From Datnioides undecimradiatus (Eukaryota; Chordata; Actinopteri; Lobotiformes; Datnioididae), in the NCBI GenBank assembly GCA_008933995.1, contig WARS01000065.1, positions 1,922,001 through 1,986,000 on the forward strand: a DNA stretch of 64,000 nucleotides. The letters are read 5' to 3'. Positions 13,254-23,720 of this stretch are shown in pieces (within the stretch, counting starts at the first letter, position 1; every line of letters begins with the position of its first letter). The translations under genes and the position numbers were made by a program. The notes under the pieces are model-generated. The model saw only the letters and a program-made list of their open reading frames with translations, ran no database searches and was not told where the DNA came from.

Positions 13254-13301
13254 GTAGCTCCAGAGGCATGGAAACCCTTCCTTAGGCAGTACTGGAGCTA
13301 C
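13254..13301. repeat. 10-bp inverted repeat with 28-base spacer
   Basis: GTAGCTCCAG and its exact reverse complement CTGGAGCTAC flank 28 bases, inside which GGAA/TTCC could pair again. It lies just after a T-run and a pyrimidine-rich stretch. Confidence 0.8.
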
Positions 13302-13860
13302 CAAACCTCACTCCTCCATCCTCTCTCCTCCCTACCAATCTGTATTTGAATATAAGAAAACCGCTCAACTGCCATCCCATAATTCATCCCATAAATCAGC
13401 TGTCTTTCTTCTCAGTGTGTCAAGCAGCATTACTCACATCTGCTTTCACCACCCCAACATGCATCTCTCTCTTGTTTGTTTCTTTTATTGGAACACATTT
13501 GCATGCGTCACTCAATGTATTAATAATACGTTTTACAATGCCACTGTGTTTGCGTGTGGTTTGTGAGTACGGGTATGCAAGCCCCCACCCCCCATCCTCC
13601 AAAGAACAATTTTGCGTTTGAAAATAGGTTGAGTCCTAATTAGGGGAAGTGCGTCTGTATTGCTGCACCCATCGTCGTAAAAACCCTCATTTGCACACGA
13701 GTAAACATCCCGCACCCCACGTCAGTCCGCCCCTGCTCATAGTGTCAGTGATTCGTCGCCATTATCTTTCATTTTCTTCATTACCATAAACAAAAGCAGT
13801 CAGCCACCTATGTAATTGGCGGTGAAAGAGCTCAGGTTGTTTTGTGCAGGTTAAGGTTGG

Positions 13861-13880
13861 AAAAAAAAAAAAAAAAAAAA
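13861..13880. repeat. A20 homopolymer
   Basis: Uninterrupted A run. The preceding sequence does not look like a SINE or LINE tail that I recognise. Confidence 0.95.
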
Positions 13881-14563
13881 TCAAAAACAGAATCCTGCTG
13901 AAAAGTTTGAACCAAACTGCGTCCTCTACACTTTTAGGATCTTATTTTTTTATTATTTTTTTTTTTTACTGACATCGAAACGCAAACCACTATTGAATCT
14001 GATTTTTACCCGGCTGCGACAAATACACCAAAAAGCAGCGGAAACAGTGCGGCGACACGCTTCCGACTGGGCTCTGATGTTGTTCTTTTGCAGGATGCAG
14101 GTATGTGATTTTTAGCATCAAACTGCGTCAGGAGGAGACTGTGATCGTGCAGTGCGATGTTATAACCACTGCAACACACATGATTGGCGTCGGGTGAGTG
14201 CGACCACCTCCGCGGATGAATCAGACCGTGCGTTGAGCTCTGCAGTTCACAACACGAAGTGAGTAACTGCTGGAACAGATACTCCAGGAAACACGAGTAG
14301 GACACATGAGGGCCAGGAAATTGCAGCATGACTTGCTGTCGGTCACCAGGATTACATTTTGCCCGCGTGGTGCGCGGAGCGATTGTGATTCAGGCTCAAC
14401 AAAAGCTGACGTGAACACACGCAGCACCAGGACCCGGAGACAGCAGTGCATCATCAGTGTTTTTCACCTTGGTCTCGAACAAATGAAACAAACTCACGAC
14501 ACAAAGGCAAACCAAAACTTGGTGGTGTGTGACATCGAGTGAAATCGAGATTACTAGAAGACG

Positions 14564-14600
14564 CACACACACACACACACACACACGCGCACACACACAC
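14564..14600. repeat. Microsatellite (CA)n with a CGCG interruption
   Basis: CA dinucleotides broken once by a CG step. It pairs as an inverted partner with the TG run at 14801-14840. Confidence 0.95.
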
Positions 14601-14800
14601 TGCTCAAGCGCCGCCTTGTTAACTCTAGTAACAGCCAGGACCCCTGACACACACACCTGCAGGAGGGCAAGCCACCAGCGCCGCGGGTACAGACACACAC
14701 GCCGCCGTACAGGTTGTAATTTCCAAAGAAACCACCTTTTGACCTTGAGAAGGTCATGCGTAGAGAGCCTCCAACGTGAGCGGACTTGCCTCTGCAGAGA

Positions 14801-14804
14801 GTGT

Positions 14805-14840
<36 letters not shown>
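14801..14840. repeat. Microsatellite (GT)n with one GA interruption
   Basis: GT dinucleotides over 40 bp, complementary to the CA run 200 bp upstream. Confidence 0.95.
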
Positions 14841-14845
<5 letters not shown>

Positions 14846-17129
14846 GGCTGTACGCTGTGCAGGTGTGTGACAGAGACAGAACCTGTCACAGTGTGTCCTT
14901 TTTTTTTCCCAACTTGTGCGTTTTCTCTTCATATCATCTCTGGTCAAATCGCATCTATTTTTGAGTGCGATACAATGCCCCTCTTCCCTTCCTCCCTCCC
15001 TCCCCCGCTCCATCTCTGCCACTCATTGCCATGGTAATTGTGGGCCCAAATTAGCCCAGTATTTTATGGAGTGACATTTCTTCCTTTCCTCCATTAGTGC
15101 ACCCTCCACTCAATTCTCTGCTCATGCATTAGGTGCTATTGTCCAATTACTGTCTCACCCCCCCACCCCCCACTCTCTCTACCTCCCCGGTGCCGCTCCT
15201 TCCCGTCTCCCCTCTCCGCATGTCGTCCCATCATTTGTAATTTCATTTATCAAAATAGCCAGACAAAAATCATTACTAACAGTATCCAACTTGCCCAGAA
15301 ATCATTACTAATAACATGCAGGCAGAAACATTTTAATCCGAAATATTCAGCAATTGAGCTGCGCTGTGGAATGTTTGGCGTTTGAGGTTTGCATCGTCCT
15401 TTTTGTTTTTTCTCAACGCAGCAAGACACCCCCCCCCCCATCCTGTCCCTGCTCATCCAGGAGAGTCTAAAGTGCTCAACGCTAAAATCCATTGTCATTC
15501 AGAGACCAAAGCTTATTGAAAATTGGGGAAACATGCATGAGCGCACTCTCTGAAATGCTCTGTCACACACTCAATTTCCAGTTTAACTGCTTCTGCTTCC
15601 ACGTGTCGTACAGGAAACCCCAACTATTACAGGCAATCAGTGTAATAGATTTTCGGGATCGTTGCTGTTGCTCAGTCTCCAGTCGCTTACGACGATACAG
15701 AACTCCTCCCAGTGATGAGAATAGTAATGATTACCTGTTTGATTTTTTTTTTTTTTTTTCGATTTTGGAGGAATTTAAATAATTCCTGCGGGGAAATTAG
15801 TCGTTGCAGTCGGAACAGCAAGTGAGTACACATCACGGAGGGATAACAGGAGAGCAAATGCGCTTCACGACATTTCCAAGCAGACGTTCCAACACTTAGA
15901 CGTCGTTAAGAGGAATAATAAATTGCAACACAAAGAGGATTTATGAATTATGTGTACGAGTGTGCAGAATAGCAGTGGGAGATCTCATGTCTGCAGGCCA
16001 TTATACCAGCTCTGCACGGGTTCAGACCCAGCTCGGTTTGAGGGCTATAACCTGTTAGTCACCAGAGTTTAGATGTAACCCATCCATGAGCAGCCCATTA
16101 GCTGGTGATTATTGGAAAACTGGCAAAATGTGTAATAAAACACAGGCAAGAGGTCATTTTTGTCTTTTTTCTTAGTGAAAAACACCAGCGTGTAATGATC
16201 AGTGAAGTGTTACTCAGGATATTGTTGGATAAACACTTGTCATGTTCACTAGGTCCCGTATAACATGCATTACCTCTTTTCCTTTTGTGGCAAAAGGCGT
16301 CCACGGTCGATGGTTTATTTTGTTTGCCTCTTTGCCTCGTACTGTATTTTTTGCATTCTGCATCAGGTGACACGTCTCAGACAAAGGTTCGTTTATAATC
16401 GAGAGCTATTGCCGTGTGAAAGTAGCTGTTTATTCGACACTGAAACTAGCAGTTGAACTTGCATCAAGCAGGTGCAACAGACTCAAAGTCAATGCTGTTT
16501 GTGCATTGACGAGAAGAGTGTATTAGAAGAATCAGTCAAGAGCTAAAATGTATATCTGCTGTAGGTAGCTACACATATTCTGCACTGCTCATAAGTAACG
16601 GCTTGAAGGTCATCCCTGCAGTGTTTGTTCTTTCCATTTCCATATGCCCGCTCCCATTTTCCACAGGCGGACACACATTAAAAGCCCAGTGTTGAGAATG
16701 AAAATGCAGCGTTTCCAGCCTAATAAGCATCCCAGATATCTAAATGAATGAAAAATGATCTCCTCCTCCCCACTTTGCCCTACCTGCGCCGAGTCTTTTG
16801 ACCTCTTTTTGGCTCCAGCTCCTCGGGAAAATAATCTAAAACTGATCACGCTCTGTCTTCTTCTTCTTATTCTGCTTCTTTTCCTTTTATTTATTTTATT
16901 TTTTTAAAAAAAACAGATGCTACATAAGTGATGACAGCGCTCTCACGCTATCACTTTCTCTGTGGCAGTAAATTCACAAAGGGCCACGGCGGAGCCCCGG
17001 TGTGAGCCGTAAAGAAAGCAGTGACATTTTGTTGTTGTTGTTCTTTCCGTGTACATCTCCCCGGGAACACCGGCTACACCTCTGCACATATTTTATATCT
17101 CACTATAACCCTGCACACAGTAATGGCCG

Positions 17130-17908
17130 CCCGATTCTATACCATGCACTGTACCCACCCCCCTTCTCCCCCCTCACTTCCTGCTGTCACTATAATTTCC
17201 TCCTGGTTTTGCATCTGTGTTCATGCATGTAGGCCACACTTTCACATGCAGGTGTCTGCACGCATACAGGTGTGTTTGTGTGTCTATAATTGAATGTCCC
17301 CGCTGTCGACAAGCCTCCTCCCAGCCTCACATTCCCATCGTTGTTGTTTTTCCAGCCGATCCACTCGCGCTCTCTCTCTCCCTCTCTCTCTCTCTCTCTC
17401 CCTCTCTCCTAACTCTTCTCATTTATCATTCCTCCTCTGTTTTCACTTTCTATCTCTTCTCTCACTATCTCCCTCCCATCTCCCCTCCTCCATTTCATAT
17501 TTTCCTCCGCGCCACTTTTCCTCTGTAGTTATTATTCACTTGTTCTCCCTCCGTCATTTCTCATCCCTCTCTCTCGTCCACCGTTCTGTCGCTCCCTCTG
17601 CTCTGTCAGTTGATTTGTTTTTGCAGCTTCATATTTCTTTCACCCTATTTTCACATTGTATCTCCTGTCTATTTTTGCCCCCATCTCTCTCTTCCCTGAA
17701 TTCTACCTCTCTTGTTCTTCATCTTTTGCTCCTCGCCCCTCCCTCCCTCTTGTTGCTGATTTGTTTTTGCAGCGCTCCCTTCACTTCCTGCCTTTTTGTC
17801 CTCTTTCATCTAATTTTTACGCTCCTGTCCTGACGTGAATCTCTCTGAGCCCCCCTCCCCTTTCCATTTATTTGTACATCTCCTATTGTCTCCCCCTTCA
17901 TACATCCT

Positions 17909-17961
<53 letters not shown>

Positions 17962-18400
17962 CTCCATTGCTCTCTATGGAAATCTTCTCCTTATTTGTCG
18001 CTTCTTAGCCCCCCATTTCTCCGTCGTGCTCGCCCCTCCCTAACTCGTTTATTTCTAAATCGGATTCCTCCCTTCTCGTCCACCTTCTCTCTATATACAC
18101 CTGGTCCCCTGTTTCCTCTTCTTACAATATACCTCCTCTGTCCTCCTCCTCTTTCTTTTGTCAACACTGCCCTATTTGTCATTCTCTCTCTCTCTCTCGT
18201 TTTTAAACCTGGATGCCATTGTCTCCTTTCCCCCCTCTTTCTTTTCTGTTCATCTCTCTCTCGACCGTCTACCGTCTCTCCCTGTGCACTGTCTTCATAT
18301 CTGCAGGGTTCATGTCTTTATTTTCCACAGACGCACTCGCTCTCTTTATTCTGTAATTATTTTCCTTTCTCTGGTCTCTCAGCCGGTTGTTTACCAACCT
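17130..18400 (+). repeat. Pyrimidine-rich low-complexity domain
   Basis: About 1.2 kb in which the + strand is overwhelmingly C and T, with CT microsatellites at three places and TCCCTC/TTCCTC-type words between them. Frames across it translate as Ser/Leu/Pro/Phe-rich peptides without domains. Confidence 0.85.
17912..17958. repeat. Microsatellite (CT)n, 47 bp
   Basis: Perfect CT run within a 1.2-kb C/T-rich domain. A homopurine-homopyrimidine mirror repeat like this can adopt triplex (H-DNA) structure; that property is general knowledge, not shown here. Confidence 0.97.
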
Positions 18401-18410
18401 CATCCCTTTG

Positions 18411-18456
18411 TGCGTGTGTGTGTGCGTGTGTGTGTGCGTGTGTGTGTGCGTGCGTG
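18411..18456. repeat. Compound TG repeat with ~10-bp CG-containing period
   Basis: The unit GTGTGTGTGC repeats about four times, so TGCG steps recur roughly every 10 bp. Confidence 0.85.
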
Positions 18457-18658
18457 AGCGACGGAGGAATACATGGCTGTCTGTGTTCACATTAGAGTAC
18501 AGTATGCTTAAATTAGTGAGTTGCCATGTCTGCACTGTGTGTGTCAGTTTTAATCAGGCCCCTTGTACATTAGTGGCGACTGGCCTCTTTGCAACTCAGC
18601 AGTTTTTTTTTTTGCACACATTGCGCAAAACCACTGTGCTTAATTTGGAACAACTCTC

Positions 18659-18660
<2 letters not shown>

Positions 18661-18695
<35 letters not shown>
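18661..18695. repeat. Microsatellite (GT)17
   Basis: Perfect GT run ending in GCGTGC. Confidence 0.95.
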
Positions 18696-18699
<4 letters not shown>

Positions 18700-20944
18700 C
18701 TCCATTAGTTGCGTGCTTTATTCAGTAGGACTGATACAAGGCAGCAGGCTGGACGGAGGGAGATGCTGATTGTCCCTGAATTTTCCAAATGAACATTCGA
18801 TTCAGTGTGCTTTCAAGATGAACATGCAATTATTCCCTGAGAACTGTTGGAGCTTTTCTCCAAAATGTTTTTTTTTTGTTTTTTGTTTTTTTTAGGACGA
18901 AAAAAACACAGGTCCCAGAAATCGCTGCTCTCTTAGCATCCCAGCTTTCTTTTAAAGAACTTTCTTGAGGACTATTCGTGGATCAGGGATAATCTAAATA
19001 GCACGAGATGAGATGAGATGAGAATGACACCTGCGTCTGTTTGAAATGGACTTAGCAATCATCCAGATCAAACGTGCTACTGCGTTAGATAAGAGGCATG
19101 AAACACAGGCTCGTCTTCATAAACTTAAATAACTTGATATGCTCCTACAGTGAAACAGCATGTCACAGCCAAGTAATGCATACCATGTGGAGAATAACTC
19201 TGGTTAATATGTGAGATTTAAATAACCCCTGAATAAGCAGTAGGTAAGCTGGTTAACAAGATGCTTTGCACAGAATGAAAAGGTGACGGGTCATGCAGGA
19301 CGCTGGTTCGCTGGAGTCCAAATGTAGCACAGCGCAGCCTGTCAGATCTGGCACAGCGGCACTTTGTACTAGCAAACCGAACCAAGTTGGCTCGTTTAAA
19401 GTCATTCCTCCCGGGGCTGTTTTTTTTTTTTTTTTTTTTTTAAGAACGTGTGACCCTACGTTGGCAAGGCGGCGCAGAGAAAAGCCGGCCCAACCACAAC
19501 ACGAATCTGACCTCATTTTCTTAGGCAAAGTCACAACTTTTAATTGGTATTAGCGACAGCAGCCGCGTGCTTCCTCTGAGAGCGCGGCTACTCAGTTGGA
19601 CTGGCAGACAAGTGATTCTCTGCATGTTAATGGGGAAAACAGAGCGACTGTAGAGGGCCTCCTGGATTCTCTTTCAGTGGTAGCCATTGTGAAAAAGTCC
19701 CCCATGTCCTCGGGCGGCCCTGCATTAGTATGACAGGAGCCGCAGCACGCCTTTGTTCCGGAAACGCCGAAGTGAGCAGCCATATTACAATGCGGAGCTG
19801 AGGTCTGGCCCCCACATCAGTAGGTGGTCGCTCTTTCTTTCGGTTGCTGAAAAGCAGAATTGCAGTTTGAGTTACACGGACGTGGGCCCTCACGTTCGAC
19901 CACTCAGATCCAGATATGGCTCCGATCGGCCACGGCTTGCCCCAAACACGCAACATTCTCAGTAGCTGATTATGGAGATACTATTAATGGAAAGATTGGT
20001 GCACAGGGTATAGATACAGTGCATATACACTAATTAGCAACGTTCAGTGTTTGGTCCCACAGACACCAAAGCAGTTAGTTCGACTATGTATGCAAATGTG
20101 CTGCGGTGGAAGCCCTCGCTCTCTCAGGACTGCACTGGCTCGGCTCCGTCACGGTCTGGGAAGTTTATTTTTTTGATTTTCGTGTTTTCGCTGAGGTTCT
20201 ACGTCATCTTCCGACGCGTTGACCAACCCTTCAACTTTCCCTCCGCTCCCCCTCTCCTCCTCATCTCTCTCTGCATAATCTGTCCTCCAGGCTGTTCGTG
20301 TCCATCCATCGTTTTCATCCCTCCTCCTCCTCTCTGCATCTTCATCACCCACTCTTCTCCTGACTTCCATCTCTTTTTTTTTTTACTCTCCCTCCCTCTT
20401 GAGCCCCCCTGCTCCTTCCTGTTTCCTCAACTCTCTCCCTGCTCATCTTTATTCCAGCTCTCATCTAGTTAATTTTACACTTTCTTGGCATCTCCTTTCA
20501 TCTCGTTTCTCCCTCGTTTTCTTTTCTTTCTCTCCCTCTTGACATGCAGAATATGTCTAAGAGGTTTCAGCGCATGTGTCCTACATAACCGCTGTCTGGC
20601 TGTAGTGCGGGTGTGTGTGTCTTTTTGTGTCTAATGCTGTGTTTACACTTTTTTTTTTTGTCTTCCTCGTGTGTGTTCACTGGAGTGTGTCTTTGTGTTC
20701 TTGAACTGTGCGTGCGTTTACGGGTTTAGTGATGCATCTGCATCTCGCTATGCGTTCCTCTCCTTGTTCCTGCATCTGTATGTATGTCAGTATCTGTGAG
20801 TGAGTGTGTGTGTGTGTGTGCGTGTGTGAGGGTGGTTTTATCAGCTCTTGCAGATGGCCCCAGCCTCTCATCCGTCGTTCCAGTGAAATGAAGAGCCCTC
20901 TGAAGAGTGAAGGCAGAGAAGAAAGGAATGGACAGACAGACATG

Positions 20945-20992
20945 GAGAGAGAGAGAGAGACAGAGAGAGAGAGAGTGAGTGAGTGAGTGAGG
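20945..20992. repeat. Compound GA / GAGT repeat
   Basis: A GA run with one C interruption passes into five GAGT-type units. It follows a TG tract at 20804-20820. Confidence 0.9.
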
Positions 20993-21296
20993 GGGCGATG
21001 ATGCGGAGAGAGAGAGAGGGACGCAGACATGGGGAGAAACAGTGAGCTATGGGGAAAAAAAGGGGGCCATCAGAAGATGGAGAGATTGAGGGGAGTGATG
21101 GGCAGAGAGAGCGAGACCACCAGAAGGGTCTGTTTATGCGAAACACTGTGGGGTGTGTGAAGTGTTTATCTAAGAGTGTGTGTGTGGAGGGGGGGTGTAA
21201 CATGAGTGCCACATGAAAAGTTTGTATTCTTGCACCAAAACATACATTAGGCTTGTCAACTTTAAGTGACACTGAGTGTGTGCGTGTGTGTGTGGG

Positions 21297-21299
<3 letters not shown>

Positions 21300-21357
<58 letters not shown>
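21300..21357. repeat. Microsatellite (GT)29, longest in the window
   Basis: Perfect 58-bp GT run. It produces spurious Thr-His or Cys-Val open frames on both strands. Confidence 0.97.
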
Positions 21358-21358
<1 letters not shown>

Positions 21359-23189
21359 TATGCTTGTTTCCCAGCAAGTGGGCCTTTGTGAGTGGATTCT
21401 TCTCAGCCAACGTTCAGCTCGCTCTAAAGGTTTGGTCACATAGCTAGAGGTGTGCGTGCGCATTTGTGTGCGACAGTTGGCTTGCATTAAAAAGAGGCTC
21501 TCGAAATCGCCGTGGGATACGTGAGTGTTTACGACGCAGCACCCGCAGGAGAGAAAACAAACAGAAAAGAGACGGAGAGCGAGGGATAAACAGGGAGGCG
21601 GGGTGGAGGGGGAGGGAAGATGAGGTGTGCGAAGCGAGTGTGCGCCGTGTCGAGAAGCAGTGCAGCGAGCGGTTAGAGAGGTGAACGCGGGACAAAGTGT
21701 AACTCTGGGAACTGACTTAAGGCAGCCACCAAAAAAAAAAAAACCCCACCGGAGGCTGAGGGGGGTAAAACATAAGCGCAAAGAGGGGTTGAGGGGTTGA
21801 TGCAGGTCGAGCGAAGAGGAAGTGAATAGAAAGAAGGGTGACCCGGGGACCAGAGAGGTTCTTGTAGACCGCTCAAGGTGGTGACAGAGTAAACGGAGAG
21901 AAGAAAAGGAGCTCTGTGTTAGCATTTTGTCCTTTTTGATTATTTCTCCCTGTTGGGCTGTGAAATGTCACTTCCCACAGGGCTGCTTTTTTATTGGGGA
22001 GGAGTGAAGAGGACAGCGGCATGCAGAGATGCAAAGAAAAGGTACAGCGGAACGGAAATAGTCTTGAATTACAGGCCCAAACTGAGTACGTTCTCAAACC
22101 TGCTGCTTCTTCTCACAGGACGATTCTAATGGTTTTTACTTTTCGTTCCAAGCTGTGATTCACGTCCATTAAGGCAGCTCTTTTGAAAAGGAATTACAGT
22201 TCGCTTAACACTTCTTAACCCTCAGGTTCTTGCTTCCTTTTAGGTTGAGCACCAGTTAAAAAACAAAAGCTGTATTTTGGGTTTGCAAAGTGCTTTCTGA
22301 CCACAGCCTGAAACAAACGTCCCTCAGCGGTGGAAGAGAAACTGTTAAAGTTGAGACAAGAGAATGATTAAGGCTTAAAAAAACAGCAGAACGACACCGA
22401 AAGCTGAGTTTCAAGAGTTTACAAGCGTTTCCAGGTCCGTCAATCCAAAGAACAAATTGGGTGAATTTGATTTATTAGACAAAGGCGGTGAACAAAAAAG
22501 TTTTTAGACTCAACTGAGAGTGGAAGCTTACCTTAAAGACGCTGAGCGCTGCTTTTGTGAGCGCCGCGGCTCCATGTTTTGCCTCTTGGTGCTCACAGTG
22601 TGTCCACTGGTTCAGTCCAGGCAAAGACTCCACCACAAAGTCTCCTTTGTTGTAGGGACTAGAAGGGGCATAAAAGACGCAGCCGAGGACTTCAGGGAGT
22701 CAAGTGCTGCATAAAGAGTTTAAAGGTCAGTGGAAGTGAGCGTTAAGCCACGCTGCGCCTTAAAAGCAATCCGTAAGTTCTTACAATCTCTCCCAAAATC
22801 AACCAGTCATCAGAGTGCACAAAGAAAAGGCTGCGGCAGATGTGTTTCGTAGAGAAAGTGAAAGAGCAAACAAGTTTTAAGTGGAGGAACCAAGATGTTT
22901 TAACATGATTAATGAACAAAAAGAAGCGCAGGCAGTTCTCCAGCGTTAAAGGGTAATCAAGGAGGAGGGATCGAGGAGGGAGGAGAAACCTGGGAGCACT
23001 GGCGATCCAGTTCAATTATTAGGAGGATATGAGGAGTGTAATAAAATGCAAACCGCCCTTAAATATGACAAGAAAGGCAATGAGAAGGGCAAAGGGAGGG
23101 GACAGGAAAATGAGGAATGAGTAAAATGAAGGATCCAGTAGGGTGAAGGGGGAGGAGGACGACAAAGTATAAGCCTGGAAGAGCCACCT

Positions 23190-23720
23190 AATCGAATTCA
23201 TTTTCGAATCCCATTTATCTGATGCATGGACATCACCAGTGACCGGCTAAACCAGTCAGGCGTAATGACCAGAATGGGCCTCACTCCTCTCACTACCGTG
23301 AATTAGAGCTGGTCCAACTGGTTCAACAGACCTTTTCTTTCCAGTGGACATTGCTGGGATAAAGGCAATTAAAATATAATTAGAAGGAACATTAGCAATT
23401 AAGCGAGAATAGGATTTTGACTAAAGCTCTTATCTGGTCCATATGCCGCTTGTGAAACCAACCGTATTAATGTGACATGTAATTTAGCAAGATGTGCAAC
23501 AGACCCCAGCTCCCTCGTATGATCCACTGCCTGGCGCGCCACATTGACGTGCACTCAGTGATCCCGTGACGTCCCCGCTCTGAGAGCCGTCTTCTGTTTT
23601 TGTTTGCACGCCGTGTTTGCAGTCGAATCCCTCCCACACACGTAGAATTATGTCTCCTCTCTCTGGGCTCCGGCAAAACAATTGATCAAGCATTTTAAAT
23701 GTCAGCGCAATAATGAATTT
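23190..23720. promoter_or_regulatory. Candidate cis-regulatory segment
   Basis: This stretch has no simple repeats although its neighbours are purine-rich. It has several TAATTA/CAATTA words and two near-CRE motifs (TGACGTGC at 23545 and TGACGTCC at 23567) 22 bp apart. I base this only on composition and motifs; conservation could not be tested. It could be plain intron. Confidence 0.25.

Larger units (their letters stand above)
7811..16900. other. Intron sub-block: microsatellite and homopolymer rich
   Basis: The block contains (CA)18 at 8407-8442, T-runs at 9029-9048 and 9690-9713, a G11 run at 9299-9309, pyrimidine-rich stretches at 8940-9048, 10190-10430 and 12830-13230, an A20 run at 13861-13880, CA and TG tracts at 14564-14600 and 14801-14840, and a T-run at 15743-15759. 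A 10-bp-stem hairpin lies at 13254-13301. The stretch 14970-15370 is free of simple repeats for the most part and has several TAATTAC/CATTA-like words. No exon was seen. The 183-codon frame at 10830-11381 lacks recognisable domains and sits partly in purine-rich sequence. Confidence 0.75.
16901..21900. other. Intron sub-block: long pyrimidine-rich domain followed by TG and purine tracts
   Basis: From about 17130 to 18400 the + strand is strongly C/T-rich, with CT runs at 17371-17407, 17912-17958 and 18184-18198. TG arrays follow at 18411-18456 and 18661-18695. A T22 run lies at 19420-19441. Another pyrimidine block at 20220-20560 is followed by TG (20804-20820), a GA/GAGT tract (20945-20992), purine-rich sequence to about 21120 and (GT)29 at 21300-21357. 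Open frames across this block are simple-repeat translations. No exon was seen. Confidence 0.75.

Noticed and set aside
14396..15022. 208-codon open frame on the - strand
   Set aside because: It runs through both the CA and TG microsatellites and has no recognisable domain.
15965..16060. Possible tRNA-derived SINE (GGGTTCAGACCC-like word)
   Set aside because: No A-box at the right distance, no tail and no second hallmark. A GGTTCAGACCC word alone is not enough.
17294..18495. Open frames of 179 and 207 codons on the + strand
   Set aside because: They translate the pyrimidine-rich domain and give Ser/Leu/Pro/Phe low-complexity peptides.
21170..21925. 251-codon open frame on the - strand
   Set aside because: Its middle is a Thr-His run from the (GT)29 microsatellite and the rest is Ser/Leu/Pro-rich translation of purine-rich DNA. 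No domain or splice context.
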